Part shown: positions 47,661-56,183 of the stretch, piece after piece
Position numbering within the stretch: position 1 is the stretch's first letter
How the letters are laid out: the number at the start of each line of letters is the position of its first letter
NCBI RefSeq assembly: GCF_013248905.1
Contig: NZ_JABRVS010000001.1
Span: forward strand, 3,286,001 to 3,350,000
Reading direction: 5' to 3'
Source: Shewanella sp. VB17
GTDB lineage: Bacteria; Pseudomonadota; Gammaproteobacteria; Enterobacterales; Shewanellaceae
DNA: 64,000 nt
Position numbers and translations under genes: made by a program
The notes under the pieces: generated by a model
Told to the model about the DNA's origin: nothing
Seen by the model: the letters and a program-made list of their open reading frames with translations, nothing else
Database searches by the model: none

Positions 47661-48357
47661 GTTAACATTTAGGCGTCAAGCCTACGAAGACCCAAACTGC
47701 CAAGATGCCGACTTTTTAGCTGAAATGAATGATTCTCCAGAGCAGGCTGCCTTTGTCAAGGATCTTAAAAAGTTAGATAACAAATTAGCACGTGCATTAA
47801 CCATCAGTGTGCCAGAAGATCTTGCTGCCAAATTATTACTCAATCAACAGTTGCATCAACATCAGAGCCAACGTAAACGTTCTGGATTTACTCTTGCGTT
47901 GGTGGCTTCAGTTGCATTTATTGCTGGAATAAGTTTCACACTGTTAAGAATGGCCCCAGTTGATTTAGGGCAGCATGCACTTGCACACGTTTACCATGAA
48001 ACCCAAGCGTTGAAAGCCGATAATCATGTGGACTTTTCCGATGTCAACGTGCAACTGGCCTCCCTCGGCACATTAGGAGACGCCCAATTTACTCAACAAC
48101 CTGGCAAAGTATACTATAGCACCTTGTGTGATTTTCAAGGCGTTCAGAGTCTACACCTTGTGATGCAAGGTGAGCATAGCAAGGTCACGCTATTCATTGT
48201 CCCTATCGAACATCGTATGGTACTGGAAGCCGCCTTCGCCGATAACCAATATAAAGGCAGTGGTTTTGTCACTGATAACGCCTATATGTTACTTGTGGGT
48301 GAAACGAGTGAAGATATTAATTTTGCAAAAAAAGAAATAGGTCAAACATTCATCTGA
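47653..48357 (+). CDS. DUF3379-type membrane anti-sigma factor candidate
   Basis: 234 residues. The cytosolic N-terminal part starts MDELTFRRQAYEDPNCQDAD and is followed by AKLLLNQQLHQHQSQRKRSG. A single membrane segment (about 76-98, FTLALVASVAFIAGISFTLL) precedes a periplasmic domain (about 100-234). This matches the DUF3379 family found beside ECF sigma factors in Shewanella and Vibrio. It probably sequesters the sigma factor until an envelope signal arrives; which signal is unknown. Confidence 0.85.
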   Translation: MDELTFRRQAYEDPNCQDADFLAEMNDSPEQAAFVKDLKKLDNKLARALTISVPEDLAAKLLLNQQLHQHQSQRKRSGFTLALVASVAFIAGISFTLLRMAPVDLGQHALAHVYHETQALKADNHVDFSDVNVQLASLGTLGDAQFTQQPGKVYYSTLCDFQGVQSLHLVMQGEHSKVTLFIVPIEHRMVLEAAFADNQYKGSGFVTDNAYMLLVGETSEDINFAKKEIGQTFI

Positions 48358-48376
48358 TATGTTTGCTAGAAGTAAC

Positions 48377-48407
48377 AACCTATGGTGACATGTTATCACC
48401 ATAGGTT
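48377..48407 (+). terminator. Terminator hairpin after sigma/anti-sigma operon
   Basis: A 12-bp perfect stem AACCTATGGTGA/TCACCATAGGTT (48377-48388 with 48396-48407) has a 7-base loop. It is 20 bases past the stop, without a long T-tract. Confidence 0.6.
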
Positions 48408-48515
48408 ACATCATAGACAAGAGCGACATTACCTTTAATATCTAGATTGAGGTTTACCGCTTACATCTGCTAGCATGTCGGCCACATTTTAAAAATAATA
48501 ACGAATGGCACTCAC

Positions 48516-49967
48516 ATGAATATTGAATTACCAATCTTAATTACCTTTACTGGCTACCTTGCCTTAATGATGGGAATAGGACTTTGGGCTTATAAAGCCA
48601 CGGATTCTGTTGATGACTATATTTTAGGTGGCAGAGGCATGGGGCCTGCTGTTACCGCGTTAAGTGTCGGTGCATCCGATATGTCAGGTTGGTTATTATT
48701 GGGTCTTCCTGGCGCGGTTTATCTTGGTGGCCTAGGTGAAGCATGGATCGGAATTGGACTGGTATTCGGTGCTTGGCTTAATTGGCTATTTGTCGCCAAA
48801 CGTTTACGCATCTATACAGAATTTGCCGACAATGCGCTCACTTTACCTGACTTCTTTGAAAAACGTTTTGAAGATAGCAAGGGCTTACTTAAGCTTGTCT
48901 CAGCCGTTACCATCTTAGTATTTTTCACTTTTTATGCCTCATCTGGCATGGTCGGTGGTGCCATATTGTTCGAAAAAGTATTCGGCTTAGACTACACCTT
49001 GTCTCTCATCATTGGCTCAACCATCATAGTATCTTATACCTTCGTCGGTGGTTTTTTTGCCGTCAGTTGGACCGATTTTTTCCAGGGTTGTTTAATGCTC
49101 ATCGCTCTGCTTATCGTGCCTGTTGCTATTTTTACTCAACCTGAAACTCAAGCCGGATTTGATAGCATTGATCCTGCCATGCTCTCTTTGTTTAATGAAA
49201 ACACCACTGTTATTGGCCTAGCATCGTTATTAGCGTGGGGACTTGGCTATTTTGGTCAGCCACACATACTGTCACGCTTCATGGCAATTAAGCATGCATC
49301 GGATATTACTGTATCACGCCGTATAGCCATGAGCTGGATGTTGGTTGCACTAATCGGTGCTCTAGCAACAGGTTTAGCAGGTCATCTCTATTTTGCCAGT
49401 GAGCCACTGTCTAACCCTGAAACAGTGTTCATTCAATTAGCCCACGCTGCCTTTAATCCTTGGATCGGTGGCTTACTCATTGCAGCCATTCTCTCTGCCA
49501 TCATGAGTACGATCGACTCTCAACTGTTAGTCTGTTCAAGTGTGATAACTGAAGACTTTTATAAAAAGTGGTTACGACCAGAAGCCAGCAGCAAGGAGCT
49601 GATGCTAGTCGGCCGTATCGGCGTGATTGCCATTGCACTTATCGCTGGCATCGTGGCCCTCAACCCTGAGAGTAGTGTACTTGGCTTAGTGAGCTATGCT
49701 TGGGCAGGTTTTGGCGCTGCATTTGGTCCCGTCGTATTATTGTCTCTTTTCTGGAAAGGTTATAGTCGCAATGGCGCCGTCGCAACCATACTCATCGGTG
49801 CGATTACTGTCGTGATTTGGAAGCAGCTATCCGGTGGTATTTTTGATCTCTATGAAATCTTACCAGGCTTTATTTTGGCAACACTAACAGGTGTCGTTGT
49901 AAGTAAAATTTCTGCACCATCAGATGTGATAAAAGAACAGTTTAGAGTATTTACTTCAAAACTTTAA
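48516..49967 (+). CDS. putP: Sodium/proline symporter PutP
   Basis: 483 residues of the sodium:solute symporter family with about 13 membrane segments. PutP signatures are DDYILGGRGMGPAVTALSVGASDMSGWLLLGLPG (as DDYILGGRGMGP and ASDMSGWLLLGLPG), GYFGQPHILSRFMA and ILSAIMSTIDSQLLVCSS, the last carrying sodium and substrate residues. It imports proline with Na+, for use as nutrient or osmoprotectant. No putA gene is adjacent; it stands alone with its own terminator. Confidence 0.95.
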   Translation: MNIELPILITFTGYLALMMGIGLWAYKATDSVDDYILGGRGMGPAVTALSVGASDMSGWLLLGLPGAVYLGGLGEAWIGIGLVFGAWLNWLFVAKRLRIYTEFADNALTLPDFFEKRFEDSKGLLKLVSAVTILVFFTFYASSGMVGGAILFEKVFGLDYTLSLIIGSTIIVSYTFVGGFFAVSWTDFFQGCLMLIALLIVPVAIFTQPETQAGFDSIDPAMLSLFNENTTVIGLASLLAWGLGYFGQPHILSRFMAIKHASDITVSRRIAMSWMLVALIGALATGLAGHLYFASEPLSNPETVFIQLAHAAFNPWIGGLLIAAILSAIMSTIDSQLLVCSSVITEDFYKKWLRPEASSKELMLVGRIGVIAIALIAGIVALNPESSVLGLVSYAWAGFGAAFGPVVLLSLFWKGYSRNGAVATILIGAITVVIWKQLSGGIFDLYEILPGFILATLTGVVVSKISAPSDVIKEQFRVFTSKL

Positions 49968-50000
49968 ATCCTAAAAAATAACCCTTTCAGCGGGTTAACA

Positions 50001-50032
50001 TGATTTGGGCATACATTTGTATGCCTAAATCA
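50001..50032 (+). terminator. Terminator hairpin after putP
   Basis: TGATTTGGGCATAC (50001-50014) pairs with GTATGCCTAAATCA (50019-50032) with one G-U pair and an ATTT loop, followed by GTATTTATTTT. Stop codon 34 bases upstream. Confidence 0.8.
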
Positions 50033-50198
50033 GTATTTATTTTAACTAGCTTAATTTACAATTTATTAACTTCTACCCCAATGTATACAAAGCCCTAACT
50101 TAGCTATCCATAGGCAATCTAGACATTAATTAATATCGTGACGCTATTCAACATATTCTTACACATTGAAAATTAACAAAAAAATAACATAAAAGTGC

Positions 50199-50215
50199 AA
50201 CTGGTCGGAGTTGTT
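50199..50215 (+). promoter_or_regulatory. FadR-like operator upstream of fadL
   Basis: AACTGGTCGGAGTTGTT matches the E. coli FadR consensus (ANCTGGTCCGACNTGTT) at all but two fixed positions, 114 bases before the fadL start. It lies in a 335-base spacer between putP and fadL with no other gene. The spacer also holds the putP terminator and, near 50220, a run of C. Confidence 0.65.
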
Positions 50216-50329
50216 ACAAGCAAAAACCCCCCTACTATGCACTGGTCTAATAAGTGGATCTCACATTGAGCCCAAGCCAACACCATTTGGCACTCGATAG
50301 AAGTGAGACCGCCAATAAAGGAAAGAATG

Positions 50330-51619
50330 ATGAAATACTTCAACAAGACAATACTCGCTGTAGCCGTAACACTCGCTAGCTCTCAAGCTCTAGCAGCAGG
50401 CTTCCAACTTAATAGCCAATCTGCAACAGGTATTGGCCGCGCATTTGCAGGTGATGCCGTTATCGCTGATAATGCTTCTGTACTGTCACGTAACCCAGCT
50501 GCAATGGCAATGTTTGATAAAAAATCATTGTCTGTTGGCGTTGCGTATGCCGATCTTGACGTCAACATCACAGATGTTACTGGCATAGCTGGCACAGCCA
50601 ACTACGGTAGCGTAGACGGCGCAGCAGAAAGTAAGATCATCCCTAATTTTTACTACATCCAGCCGATTAACGACAGCTGGGCATTTGGTGTCGCAGGATT
50701 CAGTAACTTTGGCACAGGCACAGACTTAACGGGTCTTGCCAATGTCAACCCCCAGTTACCTAATGGCGCATCTCTACCCGCTCCGGTTGATCTACTCGGT
50801 AACACTGAAATTGTCACCATGAACTTCAACGCAAGTTTATCCTACCGCTTTAACGAGCATTTCAGCATAGGTGCTGGCGTTGATATCATTTATGGTGAAG
50901 GTAACTTAAGCCGTGAAGGCAATCTTCCATCCCCACCTGATGGCAACATGGTACCGACTTCTTTAGTCGATGTTGACGCCGATGGGGTGGCATTTGGTGG
51001 CATTATTGGTACCGTTTATGAGTTTAACGCCGATAACCGTTTAGGCATGAGTTACCGCTTCAGCCCAGAATTTAGCGCCTCCGGTCATGTCAACTACACA
51101 CAAACTACATATGATGAGATTAATATCCCGATGCCAGATATTTTCCAAGTGGCCGGTTTTCATCAACTCAATGACACATTTGCACTGCATTACACCGCTC
51201 AGCTCACCACTTGGGGCGATTTCGATGAAATCACCCTTAGCGATGGTCAAATCGCCAATGGAACTGCTACTGGTAACGCATCATTGAAGCAATATCAATG
51301 GGATGACTCTTGGTTATTCAGTGTCGGCGGCACTTACACTATTAATGAGCAATGGAAAGTACGCGCAGGTTACATGCATGATCAAGGCGTTGTGGGCGAA
51401 CTTAGCTCACTATCAATTCCTGACTCAGACCGTAACTGGTATACCGCCGGCGCAAGTTATAACCTGAGTAGCCAAACCACCATAGATATGGGCATTGCCT
51501 TTGTTCGTGGTGAAGATGTGCACGTCACTGAAGCAAGTGATGTTCTTAAAAGTGATGTAACCGCATCGACTCGCTCAGATGCCGTCTACTATTCAGTGCA
51601 GTATAACTATCAATTCTAA
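50330..51619 (+). CDS. fadL: Long-chain fatty acid outer-membrane transporter FadL
   Basis: About 430 residues. The signal peptide ends SSQALA|AGFQLN. The mature N-terminus AGFQLNSQSATGIGRAFAGD and the NPAAMAMFDK motif are FadL hallmarks, followed by a 14-strand barrel ending in aromatic Phe (YYSVQYNYQF). It takes long-chain fatty acids across the outer membrane. I use the ATG at 50330 because AAGGAAAG lies 7-8 bases upstream; the frame is open from a GTG at 50303, and an ATG stands at 50327. The FadR-like box upstream fits control with fadIJ. Confidence 0.95.
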   Translation: MKYFNKTILAVAVTLASSQALAAGFQLNSQSATGIGRAFAGDAVIADNASVLSRNPAAMAMFDKKSLSVGVAYADLDVNITDVTGIAGTANYGSVDGAAESKIIPNFYYIQPINDSWAFGVAGFSNFGTGTDLTGLANVNPQLPNGASLPAPVDLLGNTEIVTMNFNASLSYRFNEHFSIGAGVDIIYGEGNLSREGNLPSPPDGNMVPTSLVDVDADGVAFGGIIGTVYEFNADNRLGMSYRFSPEFSASGHVNYTQTTYDEINIPMPDIFQVAGFHQLNDTFALHYTAQLTTWGDFDEITLSDGQIANGTATGNASLKQYQWDDSWLFSVGGTYTINEQWKVRAGYMHDQGVVGELSSLSIPDSDRNWYTAGASYNLSSQTTIDMGIAFVRGEDVHVTEASDVLKSDVTASTRSDAVYYSVQYNYQF

Positions 51620-51647
51620 GTTATTAGTATCTGTATAGCACTAGTTT

Positions 51648-51671
51648 AAAGCCGCACTGATGTGCGGTTTT
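51648..51671 (+). terminator. Intrinsic terminator after fadL
   Basis: AAAGCCGCAC (51648-51657) pairs with GTGCGGTTTT (51662-51671) around TGAT, ending in a T-run then CGTCTG. Stem includes one G-U pair. Confidence 0.88.
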
Positions 51672-51829
51672 TCGTCTGTTGCCCCTTCTTTGATAACGAC
51701 TCAAATCGTCACTACATTGGAAGATAAACGATAAAGTCCCCTAACATGCAAGGTTTACCGCCATAGATTTACGACCTGAAAAGCCGTATTATGCAAGCAT
51801 TACCCCCTCGTTAGATATGGAATACTGTA

Positions 51830-52543
51830 TTGAAAAGTAATACGTTAGCCGCCTTGATATTAGGCGGTTTATTAAGTCTTGGATTCGTGCTCTCAGCCAA
51901 GGACATTGGCGAAAGCTTACTTAAAATGAAATCCATGGAACGCACCGTTACGGTCAAAGGACTGGCAGAGAAAGAGGTTAAAGCCACGATTGCTATTCAA
52001 CCAATTCGGTTTACCGAGGTTGATAATGATCTCAACACCTTATATGCTTCAGTGCAGGAAAAAACCGATAAGGTCATTAGCTTCTTAACCGAGCAAGGCT
52101 TCACCGCTGACGAGATCTCAACTTCCCAGCCCTCCATTGAAGACAGACAAGCACAAGGCTACGTCGATCCCAATGTGAAATATCGCTACACGGCTAAAGT
52201 GAGCATTTCTTTATACACTAAACGGGTTGATCTATTACTCAACAGCCAACAGAAAATACTAGTACTCGCCAAAGATGGCATTGCCATTTCAAGCGAAGAC
52301 TATAACAGTCGTACTGAGTTCCTATTCACCGAACTGAATAAAGTTAAACCTGAGATGGTTCAATCTGCCACACAAAATGCAAGAGAAGTCGCCAGCAAAT
52401 TTGCCAGTGATTCCAACTCTACACTCGGTAAAATAAAACAAGCAAGTCAAGGGCAATTTAGTATTTCAAATCGCGACAGTAATACACCTTACATCAAAAA
52501 GGTGCGTATTGTGTCGACATTAACCTATTACTTAGACGACTAA
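51830..52543 (+). CDS. SIMPL-domain (DUF541) envelope protein
   Basis: 237 residues. An N-terminal membrane segment (about 5-23) acts as signal or anchor. The domain begins MERTVTVKGLAEKEVKATIA, a SIMPL/DUF541 signature, and includes VKYRYTAKVSISLYTKRVDLL and NAREVASKFA. E. coli YggE is the nearest familiar relative, tied to oxidative stress, but the molecular function is unknown. The start is TTG at 51830. The gene stands alone; a tandem repeat lies downstream. Confidence 0.85.
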   Translation: MKSNTLAALILGGLLSLGFVLSAKDIGESLLKMKSMERTVTVKGLAEKEVKATIAIQPIRFTEVDNDLNTLYASVQEKTDKVISFLTEQGFTADEISTSQPSIEDRQAQGYVDPNVKYRYTAKVSISLYTKRVDLLLNSQQKILVLAKDGIAISSEDYNSRTEFLFTELNKVKPEMVQSATQNAREVASKFASDSNSTLGKIKQASQGQFSISNRDSNTPYIKKVRIVSTLTYYLDD

Positions 52544-53066
52544 TATCAACCCCATAAATACATAGCGGCCACAATTAAGCAACATTTGAATTGGGCCGCC
52601 TTAGCAAAAAACTGCCACCCCCAATCGCCTTAATTAATTGATTACTTATTACTTATTACTTATTACTTATTACTTATTACTTATTACTTTTAAGAATAGT
52701 ATATACCTGTTGATAAAATCTAGATTAATAATAATACTTTCATCACGTTGTAATATTGCTATGCATCCAACCTCACTGGTATCTCAACACTCACCACCTT
52801 GACACTAGATGAATATAAACTTATTTTTTATGACTATAAAATCTAAAATCAACCAAAAATTGATTTTTATGGTTTATAAGTAAGATATTTATTCATTTCA
52901 CCACGATTCTATCACGCCCAACCTAAACCACTTAAAAAATTAAACATTTCATTTACAACTTACACACATACAGATACATTCACTAATGAGGTGCTATTTC
53001 TTTAGCGAAAATACTAAAAAAACATCAAATAACAATGATTAATACTAATTAACATGGAAGGCAACT
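52544..53066. other. 523-base AT-rich spacer upstream of the S8 protease gene
   Basis: It contains a 7-bp tandem array (listed separately) and long A/T tracts, with no convincing gene. The protease promoter should lie in its last 200 bases; the start is preceded by GGAAGG. Confidence 0.6.
52641..52689. repeat. 7-bp tandem repeat (ATTACTT, exactly 7 copies)
   Basis: Seven perfect ATTACTT units in a row, intergenic, about 380 bases ahead of the subtilisin-like protease gene. It is a simple-sequence repeat likely to vary by slippage. Confidence 0.97.
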
Positions 53067-55469
53067 ATGACAAATACCCAATACACGACATGGGCTTTAA
53101 GCCTGTCTGCATTCGTGATCTCTGCCGCCGTCACTGCAAATTCAACCTTTAGCCCAAGAGCATACTCCTTAGATGCAAACATGAATCAAACATCACCTTT
53201 ACCTAAGCGCTATATCGTCAAGTTTAACCATTTAAACGCCCTCGATCGCTTTCAGCCTCAATCAAATGCAGCCCTCTATGAACCTAGCTCAAACGAAATT
53301 TTTTCACATTACAAAGCCATGAGCAGTATATCTGCCAAAGAGATAAAACAGATTGCTCGTAGTAATAGCTATTCAGTCAAACTCAATGCTAAAGGCATTC
53401 AGGCACTCAAGCTTAATGCTCATGTTGAATACATTGAAGAAGATGTTCCAAGAAGGTTTCTGAGTGAAACAACACCTTGGGGCGAAACGTATGTGGGAGC
53501 CACTAAACTCAGTGATTCACAAACAGGCAACCGAACCATTTGTATTATTGATTCAGGCTACGATCGAGACCACAGTGATTTAAAAGATAATAAGGTCACA
53601 GGCACGAACAACTCAGGCACAGGAAACTGGTATGAACCGGGTAACAATAATGCCCACGGTACACATGTTGCTGGCACCATTGCAGCAATCGCCAACAACC
53701 ATGGGGTGATTGGTGTCATGCCAAATCAGCATGCCAATATCCACGTGATTAAAGTATTTAATGAATCCGGTTGGGGATACTCATCCTCACTCGTATCAGC
53801 TGTCGATACGTGTGTTCGCAACGACGCCAATATCGTCACCATGAGTCTTGGTGGAGGTGCAGCCACGAAAACGGAGCGTAATGCGCTCGAGATCCATGCA
53901 AATAATGGCATATTACTGATCGCTGCATCCGGTAATGACGGCAATAATCAGCATAGTTATCCAGCATCTTATGACTCTGTGATGTCTGTCGCAGCGGTTG
54001 ATAGTAATAAAGACCATGCGGCATTTTCTCAGTATACCAATCAGGTTGAGATTTCAGCGCCAGGTGAAGCCATTCTTTCAACCGTTACAGTAGGTGAAGG
54101 ACGTCTTGCTGATATCACCTCTGAAGGGAAGTCCTATTTCGCCGAAGGCATTGTTCCTCATAATCGTTATGTGAAAAATGAAACGAACCATATAGTGGCA
54201 CAGATTAATGGCAGTGTTACCGCAGAGTTGGCTGAGTGTACAGTATCGGGTTCTGACTTTCACTGCGACGACATGAACGATAAAATATGCCTTGTTGAAC
54301 GAGTTGGCAATCAGATTGAATCTTACCCAGAAATCAATGCAATTACAGCATGTTATAATGCAGGCGCAAAAGGGGTTATTGTGTACAGTAATACCGCTTT
54401 ACCTGGTTTACAGAATCCATTTTTAATTGATGTCAATAATGACGCCCCAGTCATTTCAGTCTCTGTTAGTCGCGCAACCGGCCAACACTTTCACAAGCTC
54501 GTAGGATCAACGTTTACCCTTACCACTACCGATAACGAAGATTACCAATACTATAATGGCACTTCCATGGCTGCACCTCACGTTTCAGGCGTTGCCACAT
54601 TAATTTGGAGTCAACACCCAGAATGCAGCGCAGCACAAATTCGCACAGCACTCAATGCCACAGCAGAAGATCTAGGCACGACTGGACGTGATGATAAAAC
54701 AGGCTATGGGCTGATTGATGCTGTCGCCGCAAAAGCTTACTTAGATGAATCTTGTGATGGCCCAACTCATTCTGGCACTGAGCCTAATTATAATATGCTG
54801 GTTAATGGCATAGCAAAAACAAGCTTAGCTGGCACCAATGATAGGGCGCTTTATTTCTCAATTGATGTTCCTATTGGCGCATCAAATCTCACCTTTACCA
54901 TGACAGGTGGAACAGGAGATGCTGATATGTATGTTCAATATGGTTCGACCCCCACAACTAATAGCTACAATTGTCGTTCATGGGAGAGCGGAAACAGCGA
55001 GTCCTGTGCTATCTCCCAATCTCAAACGGGCACTTATTATGTCATGATCCAAAGTTACAGCACATTTAATGACGTGAGTTTACTGGCTAATTACACTGAA
55101 GCCAACCCTCACGACAACCCAGACGGTGACACTTACACCAGCAACATACACTACCCTATCCCCGATGATGATTCGGCAGGGATCAGCAGTACTATCTCAG
55201 TCACTCGAACCGGTGATTCAGGTAACCTAATTGCTAAACTTGCCATTTCACATGATTTTATTGGTGATTTACACGTTGAAGTCCACAGCCCTGATGGCAC
55301 AATATCCCTACTTCATGACAATACTGGTGGAATAGGTAACAATCTCAACCAAAGCTATCCCCTCGACATGACAGGTGTGGAGTCCGCAGGCCTGTGGACA
55401 CTTAAAGTGGTTGACAGTGTCAGAAACGATATCGGGACCATTAACGCTTGGACGCTAAGCTTCCAGTGA
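53067..55469 (+). CDS. Secreted subtilisin-like serine protease with PA, PPC and P domains
   Basis: 800 residues. Signal peptide (about 1-24). An I9 inhibitor propeptide (about 45-128) starts KRYIVKFNHL. The S8 domain has Asp162 (CIIDSGYD), His197 (AHGTHVAGT) and Ser500 (NGTSMAAPH). A PA insert (about 385-465, KGVIVYSNTALPG) lies between His and Ser. Then a PPC domain (about 575-675, YFSIDVPIGASNLTF and DADMYVQYG). A C-terminal P/Homo B domain (about 690-800, HDFIGDLHVEVHSPDG, then GTINAWTLSFQ) follows. It is exported and degrades protein outside the cell. The PPC domain resembles that of the M4 protease at 14980. Confidence 0.95.
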   Translation: MTNTQYTTWALSLSAFVISAAVTANSTFSPRAYSLDANMNQTSPLPKRYIVKFNHLNALDRFQPQSNAALYEPSSNEIFSHYKAMSSISAKEIKQIARSNSYSVKLNAKGIQALKLNAHVEYIEEDVPRRFLSETTPWGETYVGATKLSDSQTGNRTICIIDSGYDRDHSDLKDNKVTGTNNSGTGNWYEPGNNNAHGTHVAGTIAAIANNHGVIGVMPNQHANIHVIKVFNESGWGYSSSLVSAVDTCVRNDANIVTMSLGGGAATKTERNALEIHANNGILLIAASGNDGNNQHSYPASYDSVMSVAAVDSNKDHAAFSQYTNQVEISAPGEAILSTVTVGEGRLADITSEGKSYFAEGIVPHNRYVKNETNHIVAQINGSVTAELAECTVSGSDFHCDDMNDKICLVERVGNQIESYPEINAITACYNAGAKGVIVYSNTALPGLQNPFLIDVNNDAPVISVSVSRATGQHFHKLVGSTFTLTTTDNEDYQYYNGTSMAAPHVSGVATLIWSQHPECSAAQIRTALNATAEDLGTTGRDDKTGYGLIDAVAAKAYLDESCDGPTHSGTEPNYNMLVNGIAKTSLAGTNDRALYFSIDVPIGASNLTFTMTGGTGDADMYVQYGSTPTTNSYNCRSWESGNSESCAISQSQTGTYYVMIQSYSTFNDVSLLANYTEANPHDNPDGDTYTSNIHYPIPDDDSAGISSTISVTRTGDSGNLIAKLAISHDFIGDLHVEVHSPDGTISLLHDNTGGIGNNLNQSYPLDMTGVESAGLWTLKVVDSVRNDIGTINAWTLSFQ

Positions 55470-55489
55470 ACAATATTCACTAGATGATC

Positions 55490-55521
55490 AATAAAAGAGA
55501 GTATTCATGCTCTCTTTTATT
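55490..55521 (+). terminator. Intrinsic terminator after S8 protease gene
   Basis: A 12-bp perfect stem AATAAAAGAGAG/CTCTCTTTTATT (55490-55501 with 55510-55521) lies 21 bases after the stop. Confidence 0.8.
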
Positions 55522-55522
55522 G

Positions 55523-55664
55523 TATACCCACGCCACTTCAAGATGTTCGTTTCAGTGTTTCATAGAATAATGGGAATGTTGTGAATGCAGATGCCATTAC
55601 CCCCTTCAAATACAGCGCTTCTCGACAGACGAATCCTGCAGTATCTTAGGGGCGTTTGCGTATA
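55523..55664. repeat. MITE-like element with imperfect terminal inverted repeats
   Basis: The left end TATACCCACGCCACTTCAAGATG (55523-55545) resembles the reverse complement of the right end, which runs ...CTGCAGTATCTTAGG and GGCGTTTGCGTATA to 55664. The core CATCTTGAAGTGG recurs at 18703 and 25649. It has no coding capacity. It sits directly after the protease terminator. Confidence 0.45.
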
Positions 55665-55738
55665 GAAACTACGCTGACTATATCCCCCCTCCTATTTGCT
55701 GGTATAATACTGTTAATTCCAACTGATCCAGTAAACTC

Positions 55739-56095
55739 ATGACACAAGTAAACAACCCATTACACGGCATCAAACTAGAAAGCTTATTAACTGACTTAGT
55801 CGAGCATTACGGCTGGGAAGCGCTTGGAGACCGCATCAATGTACGTTGCTTTAAACATGATCCGAACATGAAATCGAGCCTACGATTCCTGCGTAAAACA
55901 CTCTGGGCAAGAGAAAAGGTGGAATACCTTTACTTGAAAATGAATAAGTTACCTTTACCTGCACAAAAACCAAGAGAGGATGGCTATCAAGCAAGCGATA
56001 AAACTCGCCGCGCCGCCAGTCATAAAGTCAAACCCACAAAAAATTCAATTGATGACTCAAGTGTGAATACCGATATTTGGGGAAAATCGTCATAA
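55739..56095 (+). CDS. VF530/DUF2132 family small protein, DNA-binding candidate
   Basis: 118 residues. The conserved part (about 6-68) starts NPLHGIKLESLLTDLVEHYG and includes WEALGDRINVRCFKHDPNMK and SLRFLRKTLWAREKVEYLYL. This is the VF530 family, known from an Aliivibrio structure and suggested to bind DNA. The C-terminal 45 residues are basic and disordered-looking (KTRRAASHKVKPTKN). Function in the cell unknown. A strong bidirectional terminator follows. Confidence 0.88.
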   Translation: MTQVNNPLHGIKLESLLTDLVEHYGWEALGDRINVRCFKHDPNMKSSLRFLRKTLWAREKVEYLYLKMNKLPLPAQKPREDGYQASDKTRRAASHKVKPTKNSIDDSSVNTDIWGKSS

Positions 56096-56110
56096 TAAAG
56101 ATATCACACT

Positions 56111-56151
56111 AAAAATAAGGCTACCCTTTCGTCAAGGGTAGCCTTATTTTT
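56111..56151. terminator. Strong bidirectional terminator
   Basis: An 18-bp perfect stem (56111-56128 with 56134-56151) has A-rich and T-rich ends and a 5-base loop. It serves both convergent neighbours. Confidence 0.93.
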
Positions 56152-56183
56152 ATCTCATGCCGATCACCATCATGCTGTCGATA

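Noticed and set aside
52641..52689. Considered as a CRISPR or iteron array
   Set aside because: Units are only 7 bp with no spacers; it is a simple-sequence repeat.
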